Assembly (NCBI GenBank): GCA_013150915.1 | Contig: JAADJE010000074.1 | Coordinates: 1 to 38,148 of the forward strand | Length of the DNA stretch: 38,148 nucleotides | DNA from: Gammaproteobacteria bacterium | GTDB lineage: Bacteria; Pseudomonadota; Gammaproteobacteria; BMS3Bbin11 | Reading direction: 5' to 3' | In this document: positions 9,020 through 16,897 of the stretch, piece by piece | How the letters are laid out: every line of letters begins with the position of its first letter | How positions within the stretch are numbered: the stretch's first letter is position 1 | Translations under genes and position numbers: made by a program | Notes under the pieces: generated by a model | Seen by the model: the letters and a program-made list of their open reading frames with translations, nothing else | Databases searched by the model: none | What the model was told of the DNA's origin: nothing

Positions 9020-10057
9020 ATGGCTAACCTCATCAATGCGCTGCTAAACCCATCGGTCTACAACCATACTGTAGACAAAATCGAGCTTCTACAGACCCAT
9101 ATCTCATGGATAATACTCACCGGAGACTTTGCCTATAAAATCAAAAAACCGGTGGACTTTGGCTTTCTCGACTTTTCATCGCTAGGGAAACGCAAACATT
9201 ACTGCGAGGAAGAGTTGCGACTCAACAGGCGCTTTGCTCCACAGCTCTACCTGGATGTCGTCACCATCACAGACAGTGAAGAACTGCCCGTCATAAACGG
9301 CACTGGAAAGGTACTGGAATACGCCGTAAAGATGCAACAATTTCCGACAGAAAACCTCCTCAGCAACATGATTAATACGGGTGGTCTTAGAAAAACCCAC
9401 ATGGACTGGCTCGCAAAAAGCATTGCCCGTCTCCATCAGCAAGCAGAAGTGGCAGAAACCAAGTCTGAATTCGGTACACTAGTTGTTATTGAGGAACAGG
9501 TAAAAGAGAACTTCAGGCAAATTCGTCATCATGTTCAGAACACAGAAATCCTGGAACAGCTGGATGCAATAGAGAGATGGAGTACTGAGACTTTCATCAG
9601 TCTGCAAACGGTATTTCAACAACGCAAACAGGATGGCTTTATTCGTGAGTGTCACGGTGATTTACACCTCGGAAACATAATCCTGTTGCACGAAGAAATC
9701 ATTCCTTTTGACTGTATCGAATTCAGCGCGAATCTGCGCTGGATTGATGTCCTCAGTGAAATTGCATTCCTTGTTATGGATCTGGAAGATCATCAGAGAC
9801 CAGATCTTGCCGGTCGTTTCCAAAATAAATACCTTGAACTTACCGGTGACTATAGCCACCTTAATGTATTTCAGTTTTATAAAGCCTATCGCGCTATGGT
9901 ACGTGCAAAAGTTAATGCGCTTAGACTTGGGCAGGAAGGGATGTCTCAATCAGAAATAGATGCCATATACAAGCAATGCAAAAATTATGTCGCGCTGGGT
10001 AACCGCTATATCACTGACCGGAAACATCATTATGCATGGTTTCAGTGGCTCAGGTAA
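9020..10057 (+). CDS. Aminoglycoside-phosphotransferase-fold protein (COG2187-like), N-terminal half of a usually fused protein
   Basis: The 345 residues carry a protein-kinase-like phosphotransferase fold: an N-terminal lobe with GDFAYKIKKPVDFGFLDFS (about 34-52), the catalytic loop HGDLHLGN (about 214-221) with its Asp, and the metal-binding Asp in FDCIEF. The substrate is unknown; resistance to aminoglycosides should not be assumed. In most homologues this domain continues directly into a P-loop kinase domain of about 180 residues. Here the frame stops at 10057, while the P-loop half continues in the next frame from 10032. Either a small indel (real or assembly error) split one gene, or two overlapping, coupled genes are made. 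Confidence 0.75.
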   Translation: MANLINALLNPSVYNHTVDKIELLQTHISWIILTGDFAYKIKKPVDFGFLDFSSLGKRKHYCEEELRLNRRFAPQLYLDVVTITDSEELPVINGTGKVLEYAVKMQQFPTENLLSNMINTGGLRKTHMDWLAKSIARLHQQAEVAETKSEFGTLVVIEEQVKENFRQIRHHVQNTEILEQLDAIERWSTETFISLQTVFQQRKQDGFIRECHGDLHLGNIILLHEEIIPFDCIEFSANLRWIDVLSEIAFLVMDLEDHQRPDLAGRFQNKYLELTGDYSHLNVFQFYKAYRAMVRAKVNALRLGQEGMSQSEIDAIYKQCKNYVALGNRYITDRKHHYAWFQWLR

Positions 10058-10583
10058 AACAACGGTTAGCCAATATATTTTAGAAGCCTTACCGATGATA
10101 CGGATTCGCTCCGATATCGAACGAAGGCGTCTACATAAAATAGAACCCGACGAAAAAAGCCAATCTGAAATCAACAAGGGTATCTATGATGAGCATGCAT
10201 CCCGAAAAACATATGATCATCTACGAAGGCTTGCAGGAGATATACTCCTTGCAGGCAAATCGGTAATCGTTGATGCGGCCTTTTTACAGGCGAAACAACG
10301 TAAGCAATTCGCCCAGCTTGCCTCCACACTGGGTATACCTTACTGTATTATTGACTGCCATGCTGAGTATGCAATACTGGAACAACGCATTACTGAAAGA
10401 CAAATACACGGCAGCGATGCCTCGGAGGCATCACTAAGTGTTCTGCTCCATCAGCAGGAAAATCACGAACCGCTAACAGATGAAGAACACAGAGCAGCTT
10501 TTGTTGTTGGCAGTACTGAGCCCGTGTCCATCAAAACAGTGACTGACCATCTCAGTGCACTGATCCACGGCCTCAAATATTAA
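10032..10583 (+). CDS. P-loop kinase (COG0645-like), C-terminal half of a usually fused protein
   Basis: This half encodes a 183-residue P-loop kinase if translation begins at ATG 10032, which gives MHGFSGSGKTTVSQ with Walker A GFSGSGKT at residues 3-10. The open frame extends upstream to 9960, but those codons do not resemble the family. It overlaps the preceding gene by 26 nt in the +1 frame. Later motifs are IRSDIERRRL, KSVIVDAAFLQ and ERQIHGSDASEAS, as in zeta-toxin/gluconate-kinase-like predicted kinases. The summed length with the preceding gene (528) is close to that of fused homologues. No strong ribosome site precedes 10032, which favours a frameshifted single gene or translational coupling. 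Confidence 0.7.
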   Translation: MHGFSGSGKTTVSQYILEALPMIRIRSDIERRRLHKIEPDEKSQSEINKGIYDEHASRKTYDHLRRLAGDILLAGKSVIVDAAFLQAKQRKQFAQLASTLGIPYCIIDCHAEYAILEQRITERQIHGSDASEASLSVLLHQQENHEPLTDEEHRAAFVVGSTEPVSIKTVTDHLSALIHGLKY

Positions 10584-10626
10584 CAGGGCCTTAGAATTGG
10601 CACCAAAAACAGGATTAAAGGCCAGA

Positions 10627-10647
10627 TTGTAGCTGCGAATTCATTCA
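10627..10647 (+). repeat. 21-nt dispersed repeat around GAATTCATTC
   Basis: The segment TTGTAGCTGCGAATTCATTC plus one base recurs at 37878-37898 with a single mismatch, both times in an intergenic spacer. It may be a remnant of a REP-like family; with only two copies in view this is tentative. Confidence 0.4.
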
Positions 10648-10765
10648 CACAACGGGAAGAAGAAAATCGAAAAAGCCCCCTGCTATGGGTTGTCGTATCT
10701 GATACACTTAGCAGCCCTTTACCCCGTAAGCAGTTTCATTGTACCTATTCCCTGACATACCCTGA

Positions 10766-10939
10766 ATGCATATAATCATCATCGCCTGGTTGTATATTAT
10801 AATGATGGTCTCGATCAGTTACTGGCCCGACCATTTTGGCATACTCTGGCGCTTCGCTCTGTTTGGACTGTTGCCCGCCTGGTTATGGTTCAAAATAGTT
10901 ATGTTTGTTCGACGCCGGCCTGATGAAACACTACGCTAA
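10766..10939 (+). CDS. Small 57-residue membrane protein
   Basis: ATG 10766 opens a 57-codon frame ending in TAA at 10937-10939. It encodes two hydrophobic stretches, about residues 3-17 (IIIIAWLYIIMMVSI) and 26-46 (GILWRFALFGLLPAWLWFKIV), followed by a basic tail VRRRPDETLR. The positive-inside pattern suggests a two-pass inner-membrane protein with its C-terminus in the cytoplasm. It converges on pgeF and overlaps that gene's 3' end by 9 nt. No strong ribosome site is visible. I do not recognise the family. Its hydrophobic, then charged, layout argues that it is a real gene. Confidence 0.5.
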   Translation: MHIIIIAWLYIIMMVSISYWPDHFGILWRFALFGLLPAWLWFKIVMFVRRRPDETLR

Positions 10940-11668
10940 CCAGATCAGCGTCGCCATCCGACCACAGCTTCCCTGTCGACGGTACGAAAAAAAACGCTGC
11001 TCGTCAGTAAACGTGCAATAGTCACCACCACTGATTTCAGTCGCCCCGGAGATCTGCAAACGAAGACTTGCCAGTTTATAGATGTCGACCAGCCATTTGC
11101 CTTTCTTGGCTGATTTTCTGCACCAGCTTGCCTGCGTTACCTCGTTGGTAGAAAGCTTCGAAATGACTTCCTCACTGACCTCAAATTTTTCGGGTCCGAT
11201 AGCAGGGCCCAACCAGGCAACAACATCGTCAGCCGGGGAGAATTGCTGCACACCAGCCTCCAGAATACCAGCTGCCAACCCACGCCAGCCAGCATGAAGG
11301 GCTACGACACGCTGCCCCTTTCGATCCGTCAGGAGTACGGGCAGACAATCAGCGGTCATCACGACGCAGGCTACTTTACCCTTTGTCGCGGTGCTGCCAT
11401 CTGCCCTGTTGTCAGGCCCAATCCGGTCAATGTCTACGATCCGGGTCGAATGATACTGATCAAGCCAGTGCGGCTGATGACGTAAACCCAATAGTTGCTG
11501 AACCAGCAGACGATTCTGCATCACAGCCTCTTCATTATCACGCACATGAGCCGCCGGGTTCATACTGAAATAGTTTCCCAGGCTGACCCCGCCGTGGCGA
11601 GTAGTACTCACAGCATGCACATGTGCCGGTACCGACCAATCCGGGATCAACCACTCATGGGGCAACAT
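10931..11668 (-). CDS. pgeF: PgeF/YfiH, multi-copper-type purine nucleoside phosphorylase
   Basis: The 245-residue protein belongs to the YfiH (DUF152) family, shown in homologues to act as purine nucleoside phosphorylase/adenosine deaminase and, in E. coli, to hydrolyse mis-incorporated L-Ser peptidoglycan precursors. The three metal ligands are visible: His73 in DQYHS, Cys108 in TADCLPV and His125 in ALHAGWRG. Length is normal. It starts 5 nt after the rluD stop, so rluD-pgeF is an operon, as in E. coli. Its 3' end overlaps the small membrane ORF on the opposite strand. Confidence 0.93.
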   Translation of the reverse strand: MLPHEWLIPDWSVPAHVHAVSTTRHGGVSLGNYFSMNPAAHVRDNEEAVMQNRLLVQQLLGLRHQPHWLDQYHSTRIVDIDRIGPDNRADGSTATKGKVACVVMTADCLPVLLTDRKGQRVVALHAGWRGLAAGILEAGVQQFSPADDVVAWLGPAIGPEKFEVSEEVISKLSTNEVTQASWCRKSAKKGKWLVDIYKLASLRLQISGATEISGGDYCTFTDEQRFFSYRRQGSCGRMATLIWLA

Positions 11669-11673
11669 AACGT

Positions 11674-12660
11674 TCAGGCGTGTCCTTTAGTGTCTTCTCT
11701 GAGTGCATCAACCAGCAACTGCATATCTGCTGGCATAGGCACCGTCCACCTAAGAAATTCACCACTGATGGGGTGATTCAGGCCCAGGGTTTCGGCATGC
11801 AGAGCCTGTCGCCGGAAACCACGCAGAGCATTCAACAGCTGCTCAGAAGGTGCCGGCGGCACATACAGGCGATGCTTCCCATAGACTGGATCACCGACGA
11901 TGGGATGGCCCTGCCAGTTCATGTGGACACGGATTTGATGGGTGCGGCCAGTATCAAGTATCACCCTGACCAGGGTATGGGTGCGAAATTTCTCTTCTAC
12001 CCGGTAGTGTGTCACGGCCGGTTTACCTCGACTGCTAACGGCCATTTTTGTACGTTCACGACTATGCCGGCCTATCGGGGCATCAACAATCCCACCGGCC
12101 ACAATCTGAGAAATGATCACCGCCAGATATTCCCGCCTGACCTGCTTTCCCTGAATGGCTTCAACCAGTACCTTTACTGCCTTTTCGTTGCGCGCTATCA
12201 CCAGCAAGCCGGTTGTTTCTTTGTCAATTCGATGTACAATTCCGGCCCGTGGCAGCACAGCCAACGATGAGTCGAAGTGCAACAGGGCATTAAGTAGTGT
12301 GCCATCTGGGTTACCCGTTCCCGGATGCACGACCAGACCCGCTGGCTTGTTGATGACGAGAATATCTTCATCCTGATAGACTATATCCAGGGGGATATCC
12401 TGAGCTTGCAAGTCAGTCACTACCGGTGCAGGGACACGAATCACTACGGCCTGCCCTTCCCTTACCTTCGTTTTTTGCCCTTCAGTTCCCCCATCCAGGG
12501 TAACCCGTCCGTCTTTTATCCAGTGCTGAATTACCGAGCGTGAATATTGATTGAACAAGGTCGCTAATGCTTTGTCGAGACGAAAACCGTTGCATAATTC
12601 GGGGATTGCCCCCTGTAATCGGATTTCTTCAGCTTGTTGCATATCTTTTGGCTTCACCAT
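11674..12660 (-). CDS. rluD: RluD, 23S rRNA pseudouridine synthase
   Basis: RluD makes pseudouridines 1911, 1915 and 1917 in helix 69 of 23S rRNA. The protein has an N-terminal S4 RNA-binding domain (about 25-75) and the RluA-type catalytic domain with HRIDKETTGLLV and catalytic Asp146, then GRTHQIRVH and the GDPVYG motif. Two starts are possible: ATG 12660 (328 residues), only 3 nt from the palindromic element, and ATG 12642 (322 residues), preceded by GGTGAAG. The second fits the family N-terminus and ribosome binding better. The promoter must lie inside or beyond the palindromic element. Confidence 0.95.
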   Translation of the reverse strand: MVKPKDMQQAEEIRLQGAIPELCNGFRLDKALATLFNQYSRSVIQHWIKDGRVTLDGGTEGQKTKVREGQAVVIRVPAPVVTDLQAQDIPLDIVYQDEDILVINKPAGLVVHPGTGNPDGTLLNALLHFDSSLAVLPRAGIVHRIDKETTGLLVIARNEKAVKVLVEAIQGKQVRREYLAVIISQIVAGGIVDAPIGRHSRERTKMAVSSRGKPAVTHYRVEEKFRTHTLVRVILDTGRTHQIRVHMNWQGHPIVGDPVYGKHRLYVPPAPSEQLLNALRGFRRQALHAETLGLNHPISGEFLRWTVPMPADMQLLVDALREDTKGHA

Positions 12661-12663
12661 TGG

Positions 12664-12933
12664 CTAGTGATCCATCAATGTGATAATTACGGATTCAGCG
12701 TCCCTGTGGCGTTCCACAGCAAGGCACAGTGTGAAGCTAATGGCTATTCCCTTGTCGCGCACTGGAACGCGGTTGCGGGACACCACAGGGATACCCTTAG
12801 GGTTAGCTTGTCTACGACCACGGACTGCGTTCCGTCTCTTGGTAAGGGAATGACCCTTACCTGCAAGACGCGCCTTGCCGTGAACGTAGACAAGCTTACT
12901 GAACTCGCAATTATCACATTGATGAAGCACTAG
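12664..12933. repeat. 270-bp palindromic element between rluD and bamD
   Basis: The ends are 35-bp inverted repeats with 30 matches (12664-12698 and 12899-12933), each bounded by CTAG. The symmetry axis, ACCCT-T-AGGGT at 12793-12803, lies within 1 bp of the exact centre. Each half also folds on itself: TCCCTGTGG (12701-12709) with CCACAGGGA (12783-12791) on the left, and a perfect 12-bp AGCTTGTCTACG (12805-12816) with CGTAGACAAGCT (12885-12896) on the right, plus GGTAAGGG/CCCTTACC (12841-12861) inside. The two half-elements are diverged inverted copies of each other. Open frames of about 97 codons on both strands are a by-product of this symmetry. It may be a MITE or a structured RNA; no relative is in the window. 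Confidence 0.8.
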
Positions 12934-12984
12934 ATTCGGGTTATCCTTCGGTTCCATTTCTGAATACTATTGCAGCTATTATCC

Positions 12985-13776
12985 ATGCGCGCCACAAGAC
13001 TTGTTTTAATATTAGCATTGTCACTGATTCTACCAGCTTGTTCCTGGTTTAAGGATAATGAAAAGGTTGATGATACCGTGCCGGCACAAACCCTGTACTC
13101 CCGTGCCAAGAAAGAACTCACATCAAAAAACTGGGAAGCTGCAATCAAGCAGTACGAGGCACTACGCGCCCGATATCCTTTTGGCAAGTATTCGGAACAG
13201 GTCGAGATGGAACTGGCTTACGCCTATTATAAATCCGGCGAACCGGAACTGGCTATCGCCGCTGCAGACCGCTTCATTCACAATTACCCAACCCACCAAA
13301 ATCTGGATTATGCCTACTATCTAAAAGGCCTGGCTGACTTTAAAGACAGTAAATCCATCATGGACAGGATTACCGGGGGCTACGATTTCTCAGATCGCGA
13401 CCCAAAAGCTGCATTGCAGGCTTACAAAGATTTCACTATTTTGCTGGAAAAATTTCCCGAAAGTCGTTATGCCGATGATGCCCGTCAACGGATGAGATTT
13501 ATCCTGGAATCGCAGGCTGTACACGAAATCAAGGTGGCGCGTCACTACCTCAAAATCAAGGCCTATGTTGCGGCCTTGAACCGGACAAAATACGTCATTG
13601 AGCATTACCAGCGCACCCCTTCTGTTGAGGAAGCACTCGGACTGCAAGCGACTATCTATGCCACCATCGGTATGCCGGATCTGGCAAAAGACAGCCTCAG
13701 GGTGCTAAAACTCAATTTCCCAAAAAGTCGTTATATAAAGCGAGTTGAAAAGTTATTACACCTTCGGGTATCTTAG
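12985..13776 (+). CDS. bamD: BamD, outer-membrane assembly lipoprotein
   Basis: BamD is the essential lipoprotein of the BAM complex that inserts beta-barrel proteins into the outer membrane. From ATG 12985 the protein has 263 residues, with a basic start MRATR, a hydrophobic stretch and the lipobox LPAC (Cys19). Five TPR-like helical repeats follow, beginning with AQTLYSRAKKELTSKNWEAA; YPFGKYSEQVEMELAYAYYKSGE and FPESRYADDA are family hallmarks. A longer TTG start at 12970 would add five residues ahead of the basic segment and is less likely. Its stop codon lies in a copy of the second dispersed repeat family, so its last few codons may come from the repeat. Confidence 0.95.
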   Translation: MRATRLVLILALSLILPACSWFKDNEKVDDTVPAQTLYSRAKKELTSKNWEAAIKQYEALRARYPFGKYSEQVEMELAYAYYKSGEPELAIAAADRFIHNYPTHQNLDYAYYLKGLADFKDSKSIMDRITGGYDFSDRDPKAALQAYKDFTILLEKFPESRYADDARQRMRFILESQAVHEIKVARHYLKIKAYVAALNRTKYVIEHYQRTPSVEEALGLQATIYATIGMPDLAKDSLRVLKLNFPKSRYIKRVEKLLHLRVS

Positions 13777-13820
13777 GCATAAGATACGCGGTCATGAATT
13801 GATCGGAGGTTCCTTAGGGA
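13770..13820 (+). repeat. Partial copy of the CTAAGG-family repeat at the bamD 3' end
   Basis: The stretch from ATCTTAGGCATAAGATACGC through GAATTGATCGGAGGTTCC matches the right part of the element at 16668-16833. It contains the bamD stop codon. Confidence 0.7.
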
Positions 13821-13828
13821 TTGCTTCG

Positions 13829-14572
13829 TCACTGCATTCCTCGCCGTGACGAAAAAACCGGTGTTTCTCTGGTATTTGTCAGGGTCTTATTGATAAATTC
13901 GGCTTCTGCGCCCCGTACCATAACAGCCGCTACAAACCTTTCATCAACTAGCCACTGCCTGATTGACCAGTCATTGTCGTCAGCATGCTCAAGTTTATCT
14001 CTGATTGTTAGATCACCATCCTCCGACTGCAGGCATTCGAATCGATCCAGCCCGGCCAGTAGTTTCATACCACGCGCCTTAACGGCGGCCTCCTTCAATA
14101 CCCACATTCTGTAAAACAGACTGTCATTATCACACGAATCAATCAGAAGACTTTCTTCCGCTGTAAAAAAACGACGGGCCAATGCTGCATAATCACGGTT
14201 TGCATGAATTTGTTCAATATCAATACCTATATCATACTCAGCCACCACAGACAGCAAGAAACAATACCCGCTATGGCTGAGGTTAAAACGCAACCTTGGT
14301 GCCCCAGTGGGCAATTCTGGCTTGCCGTTTTCGCCCGGTATGAAGGTGAGTTCACTGGGTGGCCGTCTAACATAACTTGCCAGGATTAAGCGTAGCGCGC
14401 AACGGGTCCGGAAAAAGCGTAACCTGGCTTTAGGGTGACTTATACTGGAAAAACGGGTTATTTCATCGTCCGATAGAAGCCCCGGTAAATCCAGTGCCGG
14501 GTCATCCAGTGAAAGACTCCAGATATGGACGGTGCCGTTGGCCGGTAAAGCCTGTTCACGAATGCGGATCAT
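13829..14572 (-). CDS. 4'-phosphopantetheinyl transferase (Sfp-type)
   Basis: Enzymes of this family attach phosphopantetheine from CoA to carrier proteins of fatty acid, polyketide or nonribosomal peptide synthesis. The 247 residues show all Sfp signatures: GENGKPEL (80-87), FNLSHS (96-101), GIDIE with the magnesium ligands Asp118 and Glu120, and WVLKEAAVKARG with Glu161. Length is that of the Sfp/EntD group, not of AcpS. Its start overlaps the nadE stop by 17 nt, so it is translated with nadE. No synthase gene is in the window to identify its carrier protein. Confidence 0.93.
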   Translation of the reverse strand: MIRIREQALPANGTVHIWSLSLDDPALDLPGLLSDDEITRFSSISHPKARLRFFRTRCALRLILASYVRRPPSELTFIPGENGKPELPTGAPRLRFNLSHSGYCFLLSVVAEYDIGIDIEQIHANRDYAALARRFFTAEESLLIDSCDNDSLFYRMWVLKEAAVKARGMKLLAGLDRFECLQSEDGDLTIRDKLEHADDNDWSIRQWLVDERFVAAVMVRGAEAEFINKTLTNTRETPVFSSRRGMQ

Positions 14573-16247
14573 TTGATAACACGTGCCGCATATATGCTGA
14601 AGTAATGGGGTAACGCCGATCTCTGCCGAAAGCCCTTTTTGTTATTCGCACTCCGGGCGCAGCCTGTTTGCGTTTATATTCATTCAGATCTACCAGGTAA
14701 AGAACCTTTCGCACCGTGTTGCGATCAAAGCCTTTCGCTACGATTTCTTCAAGTCCACAATCATCTTCTATATACATTTCAAGAATAGCATCAAGAATTT
14801 CATATACCGGTAGTGAATCTTCATCCTTCTGATCATCAGCCAGTTCAGCACTCGGCGGCCGGTCTATCACGCGCTGCGGGATTACCTGCGACTGACTATT
14901 GCGCCAGTTTGCCAGCTCATAGACCAACATCTTCGGTACATCCTTGATCACTGCATACCCCCCCGCCATGTCACCATAAAGGGTGGCATAACCAACTGCC
15001 ATTTCACTTTTATTGCCGGTGGTCAACACAATGCGACCCTGTTTGTTGGATATGGCCATCAATATAATTCCTCGACAGCGAGCCTGAATGTTCTCTTCGG
15101 TGGTATCGACTGCTGCGGCGGCAAAAGTCTCCTTAAGACCGTCAAGAAATGCCGTAAACATCGGTTCGATAGTGATGGTCTGGTGATGCACACCGAGTAC
15201 CCCGGCCTGCTCCCTGGCATCCTCAATACTCATGGACTGGGTATAGCGCGAAGGCATAAGCACAGCCTCGACATTCTCTGCCCCCAGTGCATCACTGGCA
15301 ATGGCCAGCGTCAGTGCCGAATCGATACCGCCTGACAGGCCGATTACTGCGCCCTTAAAGCCATTTTTTAATGCGTAGTCACGTACACCGAGCACAAGTG
15401 CCCGGTAAACATTTTCAATTTGGGGTAAATCGGGGGCAAGTACTGACCGCTCAGGCCGTAAACCTTTTTCAGTGCGGGTAATTTCTATCAGCAAAAGATC
15501 TTCTGAAAATGCCGGTGCTTGCAGGACACGTGTGCCGCTATGATCAACAACGAAGGAACCACCATCAAAAACCAGTTCATCCTGACCACCAACCATATTG
15601 ACATAGACTACCGGCACAGAATGTAATCGGGCCTGCTCTGCAACGACGACTAAGCGTTCATCCCGCTTATCCATATGGTATGGAGAGGCATTTAGGTTAA
15701 GAATTAGTTCTGCACCGCCCTGAACCGCCTGCCTAACAGGATCACCCTTCCAGATGTCTTCGCAAATGGTGATACCGATCTTTCCTGCATCTGTCTCCAC
15801 TATGCAGGGGATACGACCTGCGGTGAAATACCGTTTCTCATCGAAAACACTGTAATTAGGCAGGTTCTGTTTGTCATAACGTGCTATTTGCACACGATCG
15901 TTAATTATTATGGCAGAGTTATACAAACAGCCTTTTTCCCGTATCGGGCAACCGATAACAGCCATGATACCGTACACCTGACTACACAGTTCATCCAGCA
16001 CTTTACGGGTATCAGCGATAAAACCGTGACGCAATAACAGATCTTCAGGTGGATAACCGGTCAAATTAAGCTCAGGGAAAAGGACAATATCTGCCCCCAG
16101 TTCATCCCTGGCCCTCGCCACCCACTGCAGTATCTTGTCAGCGTTACCCTTCAGGTCTCCAACCAGACAGTCATGCTGCGCAAGGGCAATTTTCAAGGAC
16201 GCCCCGGTTGATACTGGATGATCAGATTGTGATTCAAAATCTGTCAT
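14556..16247 (-). CDS. nadE: NadE, glutamine-dependent NAD+ synthetase
   Basis: NadE amidates nicotinate adenine dinucleotide to NAD+, taking ammonia from glutamine. The N-terminal nitrilase-type amidase domain has the triad Glu59 (PELNLTGYPPEDLL), Lys125 (DKQNLPNY) and Cys161 (ICEDIW). The C-terminal synthetase domain has the PP-loop GLSGGIDSAL and, later, TGNKSEMAVGYATLYGDMAGGYA. At 563 residues it is slightly longer than common because of an N-terminal extension of about 17 residues; a start nearer SLKIALAQHD would give the usual length, though no alternative Met is present there. The phosphopantetheinyl transferase gene overlaps its end. Confidence 0.96.
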   Translation of the reverse strand: MTDFESQSDHPVSTGASLKIALAQHDCLVGDLKGNADKILQWVARARDELGADIVLFPELNLTGYPPEDLLLRHGFIADTRKVLDELCSQVYGIMAVIGCPIREKGCLYNSAIIINDRVQIARYDKQNLPNYSVFDEKRYFTAGRIPCIVETDAGKIGITICEDIWKGDPVRQAVQGGAELILNLNASPYHMDKRDERLVVVAEQARLHSVPVVYVNMVGGQDELVFDGGSFVVDHSGTRVLQAPAFSEDLLLIEITRTEKGLRPERSVLAPDLPQIENVYRALVLGVRDYALKNGFKGAVIGLSGGIDSALTLAIASDALGAENVEAVLMPSRYTQSMSIEDAREQAGVLGVHHQTITIEPMFTAFLDGLKETFAAAAVDTTEENIQARCRGIILMAISNKQGRIVLTTGNKSEMAVGYATLYGDMAGGYAVIKDVPKMLVYELANWRNSQSQVIPQRVIDRPPSAELADDQKDEDSLPVYEILDAILEMYIEDDCGLEEIVAKGFDRNTVRKVLYLVDLNEYKRKQAAPGVRITKRAFGRDRRYPITSAYMRHVLSNDPHS

Positions 16248-16257
16248 ATCAAGGCAA

Positions 16258-16354
16258 GGATTGCACGTAATGGCTGGCTATTGCGAAGATTCTTAACGCA
16301 GAGATGGCTGGTTTTGGATTCAAGATGATCATTCATGTATTAATCGGGACGCCC
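16258..16354 (+). repeat. Diverged copy of the CTAAGG-family repeat
   Basis: From GTAATGGCTGGCTATTGCGA to ATTAATCGGGACGCCCT this aligns, with many changes, to the right two-thirds of the element at 16668-16833, in the same orientation. It lies upstream of nadE, where its promoter should be. Confidence 0.6.
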
Positions 16355-16441
16355 TTCAACCTTGTTTCATCATTCATCAGTGATTTAAAATAACAGGCAG
16401 ATGATACACTGCTGCTCAGCTTTTCTCAGCAGATAAGATAG

Positions 16442-16566
16442 ACCACAGAGGAAAGAAAAATATTTGGCTGCAAACTATGCGCAACAACCTTAATCCTCTT
16501 TCTGCTTCATACTGGAAGTGATTCATGCATTACAATTTTACCCTCTGTGTCCTCTGTGGTGAAAAA
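16442..16566. repeat. CACAGAG palindromic repeat, copy 2
   Basis: The left arm is ACCACAGAGGAAAGAAAAA (16442-16460). The right arm, CCCTCTGTGTCCTCTGTGGT (16541-16560), read on the other strand gives ACCACAGAGGACACAGAGGG. The roughly 80-bp interior does not pair. Same family as 6273-6406; a single arm resembling it lies near 21411-21434. Confidence 0.65.
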
Positions 16567-16667
16567 ATGATAACAACCCTTTCACCGGTTATGCCTTTCT
16601 CAGCACCCTCGAGGAATCAGCGAGTACAGGGGGGAGAAAAGCACGTGTTGCTCATTACCAACCAATA

Positions 16668-16833
16668 CTAAGGAACCCCTGATGTGTCTGGACGAAGTAG
16701 ATTACGATCTAAAATATTCAGGTTTGAGGCGTAAATCGCAGGTAATAGCTAGCTATTGTGAAGGTTTGCAACGAAAAAACTGGATATTTTAGGCATGAGA
16801 TACGCGTTCACGAATTGATCAGGGACTCCCTAA
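16668..16833 (+). repeat. 166-bp MITE-like element with CTAAGGAACCCCTGAT ends
   Basis: Its terminal inverted repeats are CTAAGGAACCCCTGAT (16668-16683) and ATCAGGGACTCCCTAA (16818-16833), 12 of 16 matching. It has no coding capacity. Parts recur at 16258-16354 and 13770-13820, showing a dispersed family. The internal text GCAGGTAATAGCTAGCTATT and TTTAGGCATGAGATACGCG is what the copies share. Target duplication is not clear. Confidence 0.65.
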
Positions 16834-16897
16834 ATAAGTACAGCCTTACAACGTCGATTCGGAAAACAGCCGATGAGCTGGTGTATACTGAGGAATC

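Larger units (their letters stand above)
16248..16897. other. 650-bp intergenic region filled with repeats
   Basis: No credible ORF was found between nadE and aat. The space is occupied from left to right by a diverged CTAAGG-family copy, a CACAGAG palindrome, about 100 bp without recognised features (16567-16667), and an intact CTAAGG-family element. The last 60 bp must hold the aat promoter; TATACT at 16884-16889 could be its -10 box, but it lies very close to the ATG at 16898. Confidence 0.6.

Noticed and set aside
9020-10057. Aminoglycoside resistance gene
   Set aside because: Only the general phosphotransferase fold is present; the fused-kinase group to which it belongs is not a resistance family.
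11680-12270. 196-codon ORF antisense to rluD
   Set aside because: Shadow of the rluD frame; rluD motifs are complete on the other strand.
12634-12957. Overlapping 97-99 codon ORFs on both strands between rluD and bamD
   Set aside because: They look alike on the two strands because the DNA is an inverted repeat; neither has a ribosome site or a known family.
16248-16897. Possible CRISPR array or tandem repeat in the long spacer
   Set aside because: The repeats are two or three diverged and differently built copies without regular spacing.
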